A DNA stretch of 64,000 nt, from positions 124,001 through 188,000 of the forward strand of contig NZ_WJXB01000007.1 in the NCBI RefSeq assembly GCF_009664975.1, read 5' to 3'. The notes beneath the pieces are model-generated. The model was not told the DNA's origin, did not search any database, and worked only from the letters and a program-made list of their open reading frames with translations. Below, one piece after another: positions 1 through 8,553 of this stretch; position 1 is the stretch's first letter; each line of letters opens with the position of its first letter. The translations under genes and the position numbers were made by a program. The stretch is from Paenibacillus monticola (GTDB taxonomy: Bacteria > Bacillota > Bacilli > Paenibacillales > Paenibacillaceae).

Positions 1-1245
1 TTCCGCGTTGTTATAGTATCCGGATGTCACATTGTCACCGGTGATCTGGATATGCCCTATAGTGCCTTCCGGCAGTTGGCGATCCAGATCATCGCATATC
101 CTTACACGGCAATCCTGTATGGGTGTTCCCGTTCCTACCAGCGCCAAAGTATCGCCCTGACTATCTTCTGGTAGAAAAACCGCTGAGTCTCCAACTAGCA
201 AAAAGTCCCTTCGCACATAATAGGTTCTAAAAGCCTCATCCTGTTCCTGAATGCATACGCCGACACAAGCTTCGGCCATTCCGTAGCCCATTTTCATTGC
301 TTTTCTTTCAAGGCCATATGGATTCAGTTCTTCGAGAAACAGTTCGCATACCCCGACATCAATAGGTTCTGCGCCATTGACAATTGCATGGATGGAGCTT
401 AAATCCCAAGCGTAATCTCGTTTCGATGCAGTTTTGTGGTAAGCGGTTAAAAAATATTTGAGTCCAAAATTGGGGGAGGCCAGAATTGTTGCACCAAACT
501 GATCCGCTTTCTGCATCCAGAGAATCGGACGCCTGATGAACAGCCAGGTCGGCATGAGGTATTGGCTTGTCCCACAGAATAATGGAAGGAGATGGAACAT
601 AATCATTCCCAGATCGTGAGTCAGTGGCATCCAGCTAAGAAAGACATCTTCAGCGCCGGCTCCAATACGTTCCTTTAAGGCCCGGATATTTGCCAGAAGA
701 TTGCTGTGGGTCAATACCACTCCCTTGGGATCACCTGTGGTACCGGAAGAAAACTGGATAAAAGCGATATCCCCAGGCAACACTGTTCCGTTCTCACCAG
801 ATATTTTTCCCTCTGGCTGCTTCATTAGGTCTGCGATAGACAGTTGATGATCACTTGCATTCTCGAACCGAGAAGCCCAATCTCCTAGTTTCTCAAAATG
901 CTGTGGGTCCGAGACAATAAAAGGGTTGTTCAGCACAGCTGCGATCCGGACGACCTTGGCAAGGTGTTCTTCATTATTGCCTACCGATAAAGGAACAGGA
1001 ATGATTCCACCTAGAAGGCAAGCCCAGAAGACAATAAGAAATTCCCGGTTGTTGTCCAACTGTAGAATAACTTCATCTCCAGCCCCCACCCCCTTCATTC
1101 TTAGGTGATGCAGAGTACTCAGGGCGGACTCGTAGAGTTCGGAATAACTACAAAATACACTCTCAGATTCACCCAAGATGAAGGTAATTCCCCGTTGCCC
1201 GCTGGCGGCTTCGCTTCTTAGTGTTTCGTTAAGCGTATTGTACAT
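1..1245 (-). CDS. FAAL-like acyl-AMP ligase / adenylation protein (partial, runs off left edge)
   Basis: Reading the minus strand from ATG at 1245 gives an open frame of 415 codons that continues past the window edge. It carries the ANL-superfamily P-loop motif FSSGTTGDPKGV followed by LTHSN, then SWMPLTHDLGM, NGAEPI and MGYGMAE. NGAEPI in place of the usual NRPS motif is typical of fatty-acyl-AMP ligases, which activate an acid as acyl-AMP and load it on an acyl carrier protein. The start is set by AAGGAGG about 9 nt upstream and overlaps the 3' end of the acyltransferase gene by 17 bp, so the two are co-transcribed. With the neighbouring stand-alone AT this points to a trans-AT polyketide or hybrid NRPS/PKS cluster to the left. 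The substrate is unknown, and fused carrier or condensation domains cannot be excluded. Confidence 0.88.
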   Translation of the reverse strand, partial: MYNTLNETLRSEAASGQRGITFILGESESVFCSYSELYESALSTLHHLRMKGVGAGDEVILQLDNNREFLIVFWACLLGGIIPVPLSVGNNEEHLAKVVRIAAVLNNPFIVSDPQHFEKLGDWASRFENASDHQLSIADLMKQPEGKISGENGTVLPGDIAFIQFSSGTTGDPKGVVLTHSNLLANIRALKERIGAGAEDVFLSWMPLTHDLGMIMFHLLPLFCGTSQYLMPTWLFIRRPILWMQKADQFGATILASPNFGLKYFLTAYHKTASKRDYAWDLSSIHAIVNGAEPIDVGVCELFLEELNPYGLERKAMKMGYGMAEACVGVCIQEQDEAFRTYYVRRDFLLVGDSAVFLPEDSQGDTLALVGTGTPIQDCRVRICDDLDRQLPEGTIGHIQITGDNVTSGYYNNAE

Positions 1246-2461
1246 TGTGTACGTTTCCTCCTTCTTCACCCAGACGGTTTAATATGTCCTCTCGCCGGAG
1301 GGAAGGAGTTTTTTTGATTTCCAGAATCTTATCCAGGGCACTAACGACCAGATTCTTCCAATCCGCCCCTTCCGATTCACCCTTTCGTGCTCCAGAGGCC
1401 AAGCGTTCCAACTCCCGAAACGGTTCTGCAATCAAGTTCATATATTCAGAGGCAGTATCAATAACGTTATAATTTTTTGCACACAATGCGGCTTTTAGAT
1501 AAGCATCGTAATTCGTTCCCCGGGCCATGCGGCCTCCGGCGCTGAGCAGATTCCTCCAGTCATCTTCCTGATCGGTCGACTGAATGAGGCAAGAGGCAGC
1601 TTTCTCTCTTCTTAGCATATTGCCCAGCACATTTCCGGGTCCAATTTCGATCATACGATCCGTTTCCCGCTCGACAAGAAAGCGCATACAACCTTGCCAA
1701 TTCACAACAGAGACCATCTGTTCAGCCAATAATGCCGGAATGAAATTCTCATCTGGATAAGGAAGAGCAGTCACATTTGACAATACCCAATGGCGCAAGG
1801 GCTGGAAGTGAATACGGGACAATTCAGCTGCAAACTTTGCAGCGCCTTCTTTCATCAGGGGGCTGTGAAAAGCAGCGCTCACGTTCAGTGGGACAACTCT
1901 TCCTCCAAGCCGTGTAAGGTTTTCACTTATGCGGTTTAGGGAGCGTTGTAATCCCGAAATAACGATCTGTCCGCCACCATTCAGATTGGATACCGCAACG
2001 GTTCCACGAACGTCCGGCCGACCGCATTCCGCTTCGATGACGGAACTGTCCAGTCTGTGAACCGCCAGCATTCCGCCTTCTCCCTCTTGTTGCGATTCCT
2101 GCATCAACCGTCCCCTAAGGCGAACCAGGCGCACAGCATCAGTAAACGAAAGAGCCCCAGCTGCAGTCAGCGCGGATATTTCGCCAAGACTATGGCCAGC
2201 GCAATAATACGGCTCAATGTCCAGATTCTCCAAGAGCACTCGATAAGCAGCGATGCTCACAGTAAGAATGCAGGGCTGTGCATTTTCGGTCCGCGTCAAT
2301 TCTTCGAGGCTTCCGTCAAAACAAAGACGGGATACACTGTATCCCAGTGCCTCGGAGGCTTCTTCAAATGCCCTTCGGGCCGACTCAAAGCGGACAAACA
2401 AAAATTTCCCCATCCCTACATACTGCGAACCTTGTCCTGGAAACAACAGAGTGGTTTTCAT
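1229..2461 (-). CDS. Stand-alone malonyl-CoA:ACP acyltransferase (trans-AT type)
   Basis: A 410-aa protein with LLFPGQGSQ near the N-terminus, the nucleophile elbow GHSLGE around residue 90, the AFHSPLM motif around residue 205 and IGPGNVLG near 280. These are the hallmarks of FabD-type acyltransferases. It transfers malonyl units from CoA to carrier proteins. It has about 120 extra C-terminal residues compared with FabD, as in some discrete PKS acyltransferases. The start at 2461 (MKTTLLFPG) has AAAGGAAT just upstream; an in-frame codon 15 residues earlier has no ribosome site and would extend past the family N-terminus. The overlap with the acyl-AMP ligase and the absence of fatty-acid synthesis genes argue for secondary metabolism rather than housekeeping FabD. 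Confidence 0.9.
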   Translation of the reverse strand: MKTTLLFPGQGSQYVGMGKFLFVRFESARRAFEEASEALGYSVSRLCFDGSLEELTRTENAQPCILTVSIAAYRVLLENLDIEPYYCAGHSLGEISALTAAGALSFTDAVRLVRLRGRLMQESQQEGEGGMLAVHRLDSSVIEAECGRPDVRGTVAVSNLNGGGQIVISGLQRSLNRISENLTRLGGRVVPLNVSAAFHSPLMKEGAAKFAAELSRIHFQPLRHWVLSNVTALPYPDENFIPALLAEQMVSVVNWQGCMRFLVERETDRMIEIGPGNVLGNMLRREKAASCLIQSTDQEDDWRNLLSAGGRMARGTNYDAYLKAALCAKNYNVIDTASEYMNLIAEPFRELERLASGARKGESEGADWKNLVVSALDKILEIKKTPSLRREDILNRLGEEGGNVHNVQYA

Positions 2462-2665
2462 AATCACATTCCTTTCTGATAAGGTATTAATAGTGAATGT
2501 AATCATAGATGTGAGTAAGGCGGGGAAATCAGAAAATCTGGAAACTAGCAGAGCAGTAAGTGGAATATACTAGTGAATCAAATGGAATTTTAATACATTA
2601 TATCAATAAAATCATAAACATATCAATCAATATAATATATTGTTTATTTAGTTATTTCTCATTGC

Positions 2666-2714
2666 AAAATGAACCGTGTGTCATTTATAATAATAATGAC
2701 ACACGGTTCATTTT
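2666..2714. promoter_or_regulatory. 19-bp perfect inverted repeat operator before the tetR-MFS unit
   Basis: Two perfect 19-nt arms (2666-2684 and 2696-2714, core GAACCGTGTGTCAT) are separated by an 11-nt A/T spacer holding TATAATAATA, a good -10 element. The site ends about 30 bp before the TetR start codon. This is the expected layout of an autoregulatory TetR operator. The rest of the 2462-2744 gap is AT-rich and should also hold the promoter for the minus-strand AT gene; I see no gene in it. Confidence 0.75.
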
Positions 2715-2744
2715 ATTTTACGAAAAGTGAAAGGAAGCAACGGA

Positions 2745-3395
2745 ATGTCGCCTAAATTATCGAGCAGTCGAAAAGAACTACGGAGCCTACAAATCCTCGA
2801 TGCGGCTAAGCGAGTGTTTGCTGAGAAGGGCTACGGGGCAGTCACTCTAAAGGATATTATCGATGAAACCGGAATGAGCCGGGGCTGGATTTACTTGTAC
2901 TATCAGACTAAGGATGAGATCTTCGAAGCGCTTTTGGAACATCAGGATGTAGAATATAATCGATATCTTGAGCTGCTTATGGAATCTTCGCCATCCATTT
3001 GGGATGTGATTACTACTCTGTATTCGCAGCAGTTGCAAAATCTTCAGCAATCACCCCATGGCGGTTTAATGCCGGCCTTCTATGAATATTTCCTGATTGG
3101 ATGGCGCGATGAGACGCGCCGGGGGTTGCTTCTCAATCGTTATGAACGGGGAATCACCCAATTTGCAGTACTGCTTCAGACAGGAATTGACCGCGGTGAG
3201 TTTTTCCCAATCATGGATGTTATGGAAATCTCCAGACTTGCCGCTTCCTATCAGGAAGGCATTATGACCCATACCATTACTGTGGGACCGGAGAAGGCGA
3301 ATACCCGAATGCAGCTTGAGGCGCTCGTCCACTACCTGCAAAGTCTACTCAAACCTGTGCTCCACAGCGAGCACCCAAGGGAGGGAATTGAATGA
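2745..3395 (+). CDS. TetR/AcrR-family transcriptional regulator
   Basis: A 216-aa protein with an N-terminal helix-turn-helix: ILDAAKRVFAEKGY, then TLKDIIDETGMSRGWIYLYY and KDEIFEALL. The C-terminal ligand domain is unassigned. I chose ATG 2745 over the in-frame GTG 2727 because AAAGGAAG lies 8 nt before the ATG, inside the GTG-started reading. The gene overlaps the following MFS gene by 4 bp (ATGA), so they are translationally coupled. The pair resembles the B. subtilis yfiR-yfiS arrangement of a TetR regulator with an MFS efflux protein. The 19-bp inverted repeat upstream is its likely operator. Confidence 0.9.
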   Translation: MSPKLSSSRKELRSLQILDAAKRVFAEKGYGAVTLKDIIDETGMSRGWIYLYYQTKDEIFEALLEHQDVEYNRYLELLMESSPSIWDVITTLYSQQLQNLQQSPHGGLMPAFYEYFLIGWRDETRRGLLLNRYERGITQFAVLLQTGIDRGEFFPIMDVMEISRLAASYQEGIMTHTITVGPEKANTRMQLEALVHYLQSLLKPVLHSEHPREGIE

Positions 3396-4672
3396 GGACG
3401 CTTTTTCGCAATCCAATGTTCAATAAGTTGTTCATTGCAGCTTTTGCCTCACAGCTAGGCACTGTGGTAGGGAACATGGCATTCGCCTACTATTTGATCG
3501 ACAGGTACAGCGAGCGGCCCGCTCTGGCTACTACAGCAGAGCTGATGTACTCGCTGCCTACTCTTGCAGTATTCTGGATTGTCGGCGTCGTTGCGGATCG
3601 GTTCGACCGCAAGCATATTGCCGCTTATAGCGACTGGATACGGGCGGGACTAACCTTACTGCTGCTGGTGTTTGTTCATTTCAATGTGCTAGTCGCCTGT
3701 TTTTTGGTGCTATTTCTGCGCAGCTCGATATCCAAGTTCTTCGGTCCTGCGGAAATGGGGCTTTTGCAAGGCAGTATTGATCAGGAGCAATATGTCCAGG
3801 CTTCGGGGCTGAATCAGATGGTGATGGGGCTGTTTATGCTCTTCGGCATGAGTTTGGGAGCTATGGCCTACCATTTTATTGGCATTGAAGGCGCCATTAT
3901 CATCGATGGAGTCAGCTTTTTATTGTCTGGGTTGCTGCTTGCCTGGGGGGATTTCCCCGAACATGCCCGTATTCCGAACGGAAAGAACCGTATTCGTGAG
4001 CTTCGATTCTCGCTGCTGCTAAAGGATTTTTGGCAGGGCCTCCGCTATATTACAGGAAATCGACTGCTTATGGTTCTGATCAGCGGTTTTTTGTTCTTTG
4101 GTATTGTGAACGGCGTATTCGCCGTGCTTCCCATCTTCGCCATGAAATACAAGCTCAGTCCCGATAATTACGTCGTCAACTCTTCGTTGATTACAGTCTT
4201 TCTAGGCGTCGGCTTTTTGCTAGGTAGCATCTTCGGTCCCTGGCTGATTCGCCGTTTCACAAGAACGCCGATCCTAATTGGGGGATTATTTATCTCCAGC
4301 CTGCTCATTACGGGACTCGGGTTAACCGAAAGGATTGAAGTTTATTTTTTCCTTGTGCTGCTAGCCGGAATCGCTATTGCCCCTATCAATATTGCGCTCG
4401 GTAGCTGGATGCCAGAGCTTGTTCCTCCGCAGAATATGGGCCGTGTTAACGCCTTGATCGAACCGGTAATGATGCTGGGCCATTCACTGGCTTTGGGGGG
4501 CATCGCGTTAGCCTTTCCGGCTTTGATCTCCGTCACCTGGCTTCATTATATACTTGGCTTTTGCACCATAGCGGTCAGTTTATTTTATATGGCTGCACTA
4601 CCCCCGCTGGTCCGCAAGCGCATGGTGAACGTGACGGCGGAGGGGACAGTCGCCGAAGGGGAGAACGCATAA
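3392..4672 (+). CDS. MFS transporter, YfiS/EntS-like efflux type
   Basis: A 426-aa polytopic membrane protein with about 12 hydrophobic segments. The loop between TM2 and TM3 reads GVVADRFDRKHIAAYSD, the MFS motif A with the D-R-F-D-R-K form common in enterobactin/macrolide-exporter-like members. Start ATG 3392 follows GGGAGGGA and overlaps the tetR stop. It is probably a proton-driven drug or metabolite exporter induced by the ligand of the upstream regulator. Its closeness to the polyketide locus could mean export of, or resistance to, that product, but that is inference. It ends 6 bp before the convergent MmcQ/YjbR gene. Confidence 0.88.
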   Translation: MRTLFRNPMFNKLFIAAFASQLGTVVGNMAFAYYLIDRYSERPALATTAELMYSLPTLAVFWIVGVVADRFDRKHIAAYSDWIRAGLTLLLLVFVHFNVLVACFLVLFLRSSISKFFGPAEMGLLQGSIDQEQYVQASGLNQMVMGLFMLFGMSLGAMAYHFIGIEGAIIIDGVSFLLSGLLLAWGDFPEHARIPNGKNRIRELRFSLLLKDFWQGLRYITGNRLLMVLISGFLFFGIVNGVFAVLPIFAMKYKLSPDNYVVNSSLITVFLGVGFLLGSIFGPWLIRRFTRTPILIGGLFISSLLITGLGLTERIEVYFFLVLLAGIAIAPINIALGSWMPELVPPQNMGRVNALIEPVMMLGHSLALGGIALAFPALISVTWLHYILGFCTIAVSLFYMAALPPLVRKRMVNVTAEGTVAEGENA

Positions 4673-4678
4673 CTATAT

Positions 4679-5080
4679 TTACAGGATAGATTCTCGGAGA
4701 CTCTTAGAAAGATTGTTGACAACCAAATCGTAAGAGTGGTTAATCATGTCAAAAATATCCGACTCAGATAAGGAACCATCAATAATAACTGTATTCCAGT
4801 GCTTTTTGTTCATGTGGAACCCTGGGCGAACGGCTTCAAGTTGCTCTCTCAGGTTCTCCGCTATCACCGGGTCACATTTTAGGTTTATGTAAACATTAAC
4901 CCCATTGCCCTCAAAAATAAGCGCGAACATTTTACCAGCAACTTTGATCACTAATGGATGGGGTCCAAACGGATATTCCAGAGTCGCTCCCTTCTTCTTT
5001 AAACAGTATTCGATGATAGTATTCTTCAAATCAACATCCCCTTTTGCTTGGGCGATCGAATCCATCACTATTCTATACAA
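4679..5080 (-). CDS. MmcQ/YjbR family protein
   Basis: A protein of 133 aa or slightly fewer with the family motifs YPFGPHPLVIKVAGKMFALI in the first half, then INLKCDP, and PGFHMNKKHWNT in the second half. These match the MmcQ/YjbR (CyaY-like fold) family, whose molecular role is poorly defined although members are called DNA-binding. The start is uncertain: TTG 5080, GTG 5068 and ATG 5065 are all in frame and none has a strong ribosome site. ATG 5065 would give 128 aa. It converges with the MFS gene, with only 6 bp between the stops. Confidence 0.85.
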   Translation of the reverse strand: MYRIVMDSIAQAKGDVDLKNTIIEYCLKKKGATLEYPFGPHPLVIKVAGKMFALIFEGNGVNVYINLKCDPVIAENLREQLEAVRPGFHMNKKHWNTVIIDGSLSESDIFDMINHSYDLVVNNLSKSLRESIL

Positions 5081-5109
5081 AGTATCGCCCTAGCTTATGA
5101 TTAAATTTC

Positions 5110-5988
5110 CTATCTGGACATGGCCGCAAAATAGTCTACAACGACCTCACGAAAGTCCAATGCAGCCCGTGAAATGTACCGGCTCTTGTGCCATAATAAA
5201 GCGATCTCCCGTACCAATTCTTGATTCTCGACTTGAAGAAATTTAATGCGATCCGGTGAATTTTTTGCCGTGCTTGGTATGAAAGCTATGCCAATTTCGG
5301 CTTCCACAAGAGCGCCTAACCTTGCAGGTTCATCCCCCTCGTACACATATTTAGGCGCAAATCCAACCGATTTGCATATAGAGTCCACTAAATCGCGAGT
5401 TCCATAACCTCTCTTTACACCAACAAACCATTCATCTCTTAGTTCTGTCAAGGATACGCTACTTCTGTCTGCTAACCGATGCCCCATTGGAACAGCTACA
5501 AGGATGGGGTCGATGAACAAGATTTGAGATTCAATGTCGTCCGCTTCTATAGAAGGTGAAGACAAGCAGAAATCAACCTCTCCTCTATGAAGAAGCGTAA
5601 TCATTTCCTGCGTGGTCAGCATTTGCACATGAAATTGGATGTTGGGTCGCTTTTTCCGAAACTCTCGAAGAATATTAGGTAACGTGCTTGCGGTAGTCAC
5701 CGCCAATTCGAGTGTGCTAGGTTCCGGACTGGATAAATCACTAAGCTCCTGCTTCCCTTGTTCCAATTCAAACAAAGCTCTTTCTGCCCGGCGCAGAAAA
5801 CGGCTGCCGAACTCATTCAATCGTAGATTCCTCCCATTTCGATCGAAAAGGTGGACCCCTAAATCGTCTTCTAATCGCCCAATCGTTTTGCTTAATGATG
5901 ATTGAGTCACATGTAGACTTCGTGCAGCTTCGGTCACATGCTCCAAACGAGCTACCACGAGAAAATATTTCAGTTGAAGAAGCTCCAT
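5110..5988 (-). CDS. LysR-family transcriptional regulator
   Basis: A 292-aa protein with an N-terminal winged helix (LQLKYFLVVARLEHVTEAAR, then TQSSLSKTIGRLEDDLG and LFDRNGR) and a periplasmic-binding-like effector domain. ATG 5988 is used because GGAGGG lies 7 nt upstream; the in-frame codon at 6006 would include that ribosome site in the coding region. It is divergent from an MFS transporter with a 112-bp shared promoter region. This is the same layout as yybE-yybF in B. subtilis, which the two proteins resemble by eye. It probably activates or represses the transporter gene and itself. Confidence 0.9.
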   Translation of the reverse strand: MELLQLKYFLVVARLEHVTEAARSLHVTQSSLSKTIGRLEDDLGVHLFDRNGRNLRLNEFGSRFLRRAERALFELEQGKQELSDLSSPEPSTLELAVTTASTLPNILREFRKKRPNIQFHVQMLTTQEMITLLHRGEVDFCLSSPSIEADDIESQILFIDPILVAVPMGHRLADRSSVSLTELRDEWFVGVKRGYGTRDLVDSICKSVGFAPKYVYEGDEPARLGALVEAEIGIAFIPSTAKNSPDRIKFLQVENQELVREIALLWHKSRYISRAALDFREVVVDYFAAMSR

Positions 5989-6100
5989 TTCGCACCCTCC
6001 ATTCATTCCTTTGAGTACATGATATCATAACATTAAATGCGTTGGAATAAATAATGGATTTCAAGTACGATAGCATCAATACACATTGGGGGGACTGAAA
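5989..6100. promoter_or_regulatory. Divergent LysR/MFS promoter region
   Basis: The 112-bp gap between divergent genes contains a perfect 10-bp palindrome, ATGATATCAT (6019-6028). Its A/T-rich symmetric form is compatible with a LysR T-N11-A type site, but no assay-level assignment is possible from sequence alone. Confidence 0.4.
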
Positions 6101-7486
6101 ATGAATGTTCGCAGCAGGTGGTTGTTAATTTCCGTTGGTCTGGGGGTACTATTGAACCCATTAAACTCTTCGATGATTTCTGTTGCTATAGCAAGGTTGC
6201 AAAATGTGTACCACCTTGATTTCACTGGTGTTTCCTGGATTATTTCCTCTTTCTACATTGCGAGTGCTATCGCTCAACCTGTTATGGGAAAGGCTAGTGA
6301 TTTATTCGGTCGCAGGAAAATATTTCTCGCCGGGCTTGTTGTATCCTTCGTAGCATCCTTGTTAGCTCCGTTATCTCCAAACTTTGGATGGCTCATCGTA
6401 TTTCGCATTGTGCAAGCCATCGGAACAAGTATGATCGTATCCGTTGGTATGGCCATTGTACGAATTCATATTACAGAGAAACAAGCGACTGCGCTGTCCG
6501 TAATGTCCATATTTCTATCAGGGGCGGCAGCCATTGGACCTTTTATTGGTGGGGTCTTGATTCACTGGTGGGACTGGCATGCTATCTTTATCGTTAATAT
6601 TCCATTCGTGGTGATGAGCTTTCTATTAGCTTGGAGGACTATTCCTAAGGACAAACCGCCAACATCCATTGCACGGGACATGTCCATTCGTAAATGGTTT
6701 GATTTGATTGATGCGTCAGGGATTTTGCTCTTTACAGTAGGCTTGGTTGCCCTACTTATTGGATTACTGTCAGCAAAAACATCTGGGAATGTCTCTATTG
6801 GACATGTGATAGTCGGGTTGATCGGCCTCATGTTACTTACGGCTTTCGTTCGACATGAGTTAAAAGCAACATCACCTTTTATTCCTTTGCGCACCTTCGC
6901 CAAATATCCTGCCATGACTTGGATCAATATCGAATTCATACTCGTTAACCTACTTTATTACTCGCTCTTTTTCGGACTTCCCTCCTATTTACAGATAGTA
7001 CGTCATGTCAGCGAGTTCCAAACAGGAATTCTCATGTTAAGTTTGGGATTGTGCTCGCTCGTTACTTCTCCAATAGCAGGCCGATGGATAGATAAATCAG
7101 GACCCAGGCCGGCGTTGATAGTATCTGGAATGCTGATGACATTTGGGTCAGTGTGGATAGTGACACTAAATCAAACATCACCGGTTATCAGTGTGTGTAT
7201 AGCGTTAGTTGTATTCGGTATTAGCAACGGGTTGAACAATGTCGCTATGCAAGTGGCCTTGTTCAAATCTTCTCCAAAAGAAATTATCGGTGTAGCCTCC
7301 GGAGTATTTATGACATCAAGATATCTGGGGACTATCCTCTCTTCATTGTTAATAGGCGTCTTAATGGGAAATAAGTTCAGTGCCGGTGGCTTTCGACTGC
7401 TTGGAGTTATCCTCTCGGTCATTGCCTTGTCCTTGGTATTCATGAGTTGGCGGCGACGAGAGTCCGCGCAATTGGAAGAATCGTAG
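6101..7486 (+). CDS. MFS transporter, DHA2/YybF-like
   Basis: A 461-aa polytopic membrane protein with GKASDLFGRRKIFLAGL (motif A) between TM2 and TM3. The TM5 segment SGAAAIGPFIGGVL resembles the proline/glycine-rich motif C of antiporters, which points to drug:proton efflux. Start ATG 6101 has a GGGGGG tract 7 nt upstream; the TTG at 6086 would place this tract within the coding sequence. It is divergent from a LysR regulator that likely controls it. The substrate is unknown. Confidence 0.88.
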   Translation: MNVRSRWLLISVGLGVLLNPLNSSMISVAIARLQNVYHLDFTGVSWIISSFYIASAIAQPVMGKASDLFGRRKIFLAGLVVSFVASLLAPLSPNFGWLIVFRIVQAIGTSMIVSVGMAIVRIHITEKQATALSVMSIFLSGAAAIGPFIGGVLIHWWDWHAIFIVNIPFVVMSFLLAWRTIPKDKPPTSIARDMSIRKWFDLIDASGILLFTVGLVALLIGLLSAKTSGNVSIGHVIVGLIGLMLLTAFVRHELKATSPFIPLRTFAKYPAMTWINIEFILVNLLYYSLFFGLPSYLQIVRHVSEFQTGILMLSLGLCSLVTSPIAGRWIDKSGPRPALIVSGMLMTFGSVWIVTLNQTSPVISVCIALVVFGISNGLNNVAMQVALFKSSPKEIIGVASGVFMTSRYLGTILSSLLIGVLMGNKFSAGGFRLLGVILSVIALSLVFMSWRRRESAQLEES

Positions 7487-7566
7487 ATTCAATAAGTGCT
7501 GAGAAAGTAAGAAACTATTCGAATATATGGTAAAATTGTCTTACCAACCTTAGGGAGAGGAACAAT

Positions 7567-8526
7567 ATGTCCGATGATCATGACGAGCTTGCGGCACAGA
7601 GGCGCAAAAATTTAAAACTTATTCATTTTAGTAAAGATGATCAGTCGTTAATCGAGTCGGACAAGCCAAAGGAAACGTTTAGTGATGTAGGTGGTTTGGA
7701 AGACGTAAAGAAGAAAATCAGGATGAACTTCATTCTGCCGCTGCAACAACCAGAGTTGTTCGCTGCATACGGTAAGGAAGCTGGGGGCAGTCTCTTACTT
7801 TTTGGGCCTCCAGGCTGCGGTAAAACATTCTTAGCTAGAGCTGTAGCAGGAGAAATAGATGCAAACTTCATGCACATTGAGCTCCAAGCCATTCTTTCGA
7901 TATATACGGGTCAGAGTGAGAATAACCTCCATGATATCTTCGAAAAAGCTAGAGAGAACAAGCCGTGCGTTATCTTTATTGATGAGTTGGATGCTATGGG
8001 GGGAAGCCGACATCAGATGCGTCAACATCACGACCGAATGCTGGTAAATCAGTTGCTGTTGGAACTTGATGGACTGCAAGCAGAGAATGATAACGTATTT
8101 GTGATCGGAGCGACAAATACGCCGTGGTATCTGGATTCTGCGTTGCGGAGACCGGGTCGCTTCAACCACCTTGTATTCGTACCGCCACCAGAGGAAGCCG
8201 AACGCCAGACGATTCTGGGACTCAAGATCGCTGGTAAGCCGACACAGTCATTAAATTTATCAAGGATTGCAGCAGAGACAAAGTTCTTTTCCGGTGCTGA
8301 TTTGGAACAGTTGGTAAGTGATGCTGTCGAGTTCGCGATGGAGCGTACATTCGAGACTGGTGAGATTCAACCGATCACCCATGATGATTTGAAGAAAGCA
8401 CTGAAGTCCCGTAAGGCAACTACGCTAGAATGGTTCTCGACGGCCAAGAATTACGCCACCTTTAGTGACATCAACCAGGATTACCAAATCGTCCTAGATT
8501 TTGTGAAGAAACACGGAGTGAAGTAG
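7567..8526 (+). CDS. AAA+ ATPase, Cdc48/FtsH-like single module
   Basis: A 319-aa protein with FSDVGGLEDVKKKI at the N-terminus of the module, Walker A GPPGCGKT around residue 80, Walker B IFIDELDA near 138, and the second region of homology ATNTPWYLDSALRRPGRF with two arginine fingers around residue 195. Only one AAA domain is present, with no protease or transmembrane part. A short C-terminal extension (about residues 270-319) is unassigned. GGGAGAGGA precedes the ATG. It is followed after 27 bp by a TPR membrane protein, and the pair is probably one operon in which the ATPase remodels a protein presented by the TPR partner. The substrate is unknown. Confidence 0.88.
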   Translation: MSDDHDELAAQRRKNLKLIHFSKDDQSLIESDKPKETFSDVGGLEDVKKKIRMNFILPLQQPELFAAYGKEAGGSLLLFGPPGCGKTFLARAVAGEIDANFMHIELQAILSIYTGQSENNLHDIFEKARENKPCVIFIDELDAMGGSRHQMRQHHDRMLVNQLLLELDGLQAENDNVFVIGATNTPWYLDSALRRPGRFNHLVFVPPPEEAERQTILGLKIAGKPTQSLNLSRIAAETKFFSGADLEQLVSDAVEFAMERTFETGEIQPITHDDLKKALKSRKATTLEWFSTAKNYATFSDINQDYQIVLDFVKKHGVK

Positions 8527-8553
8527 CAGGACGGGGATTGGGAGGGTTCTGGT

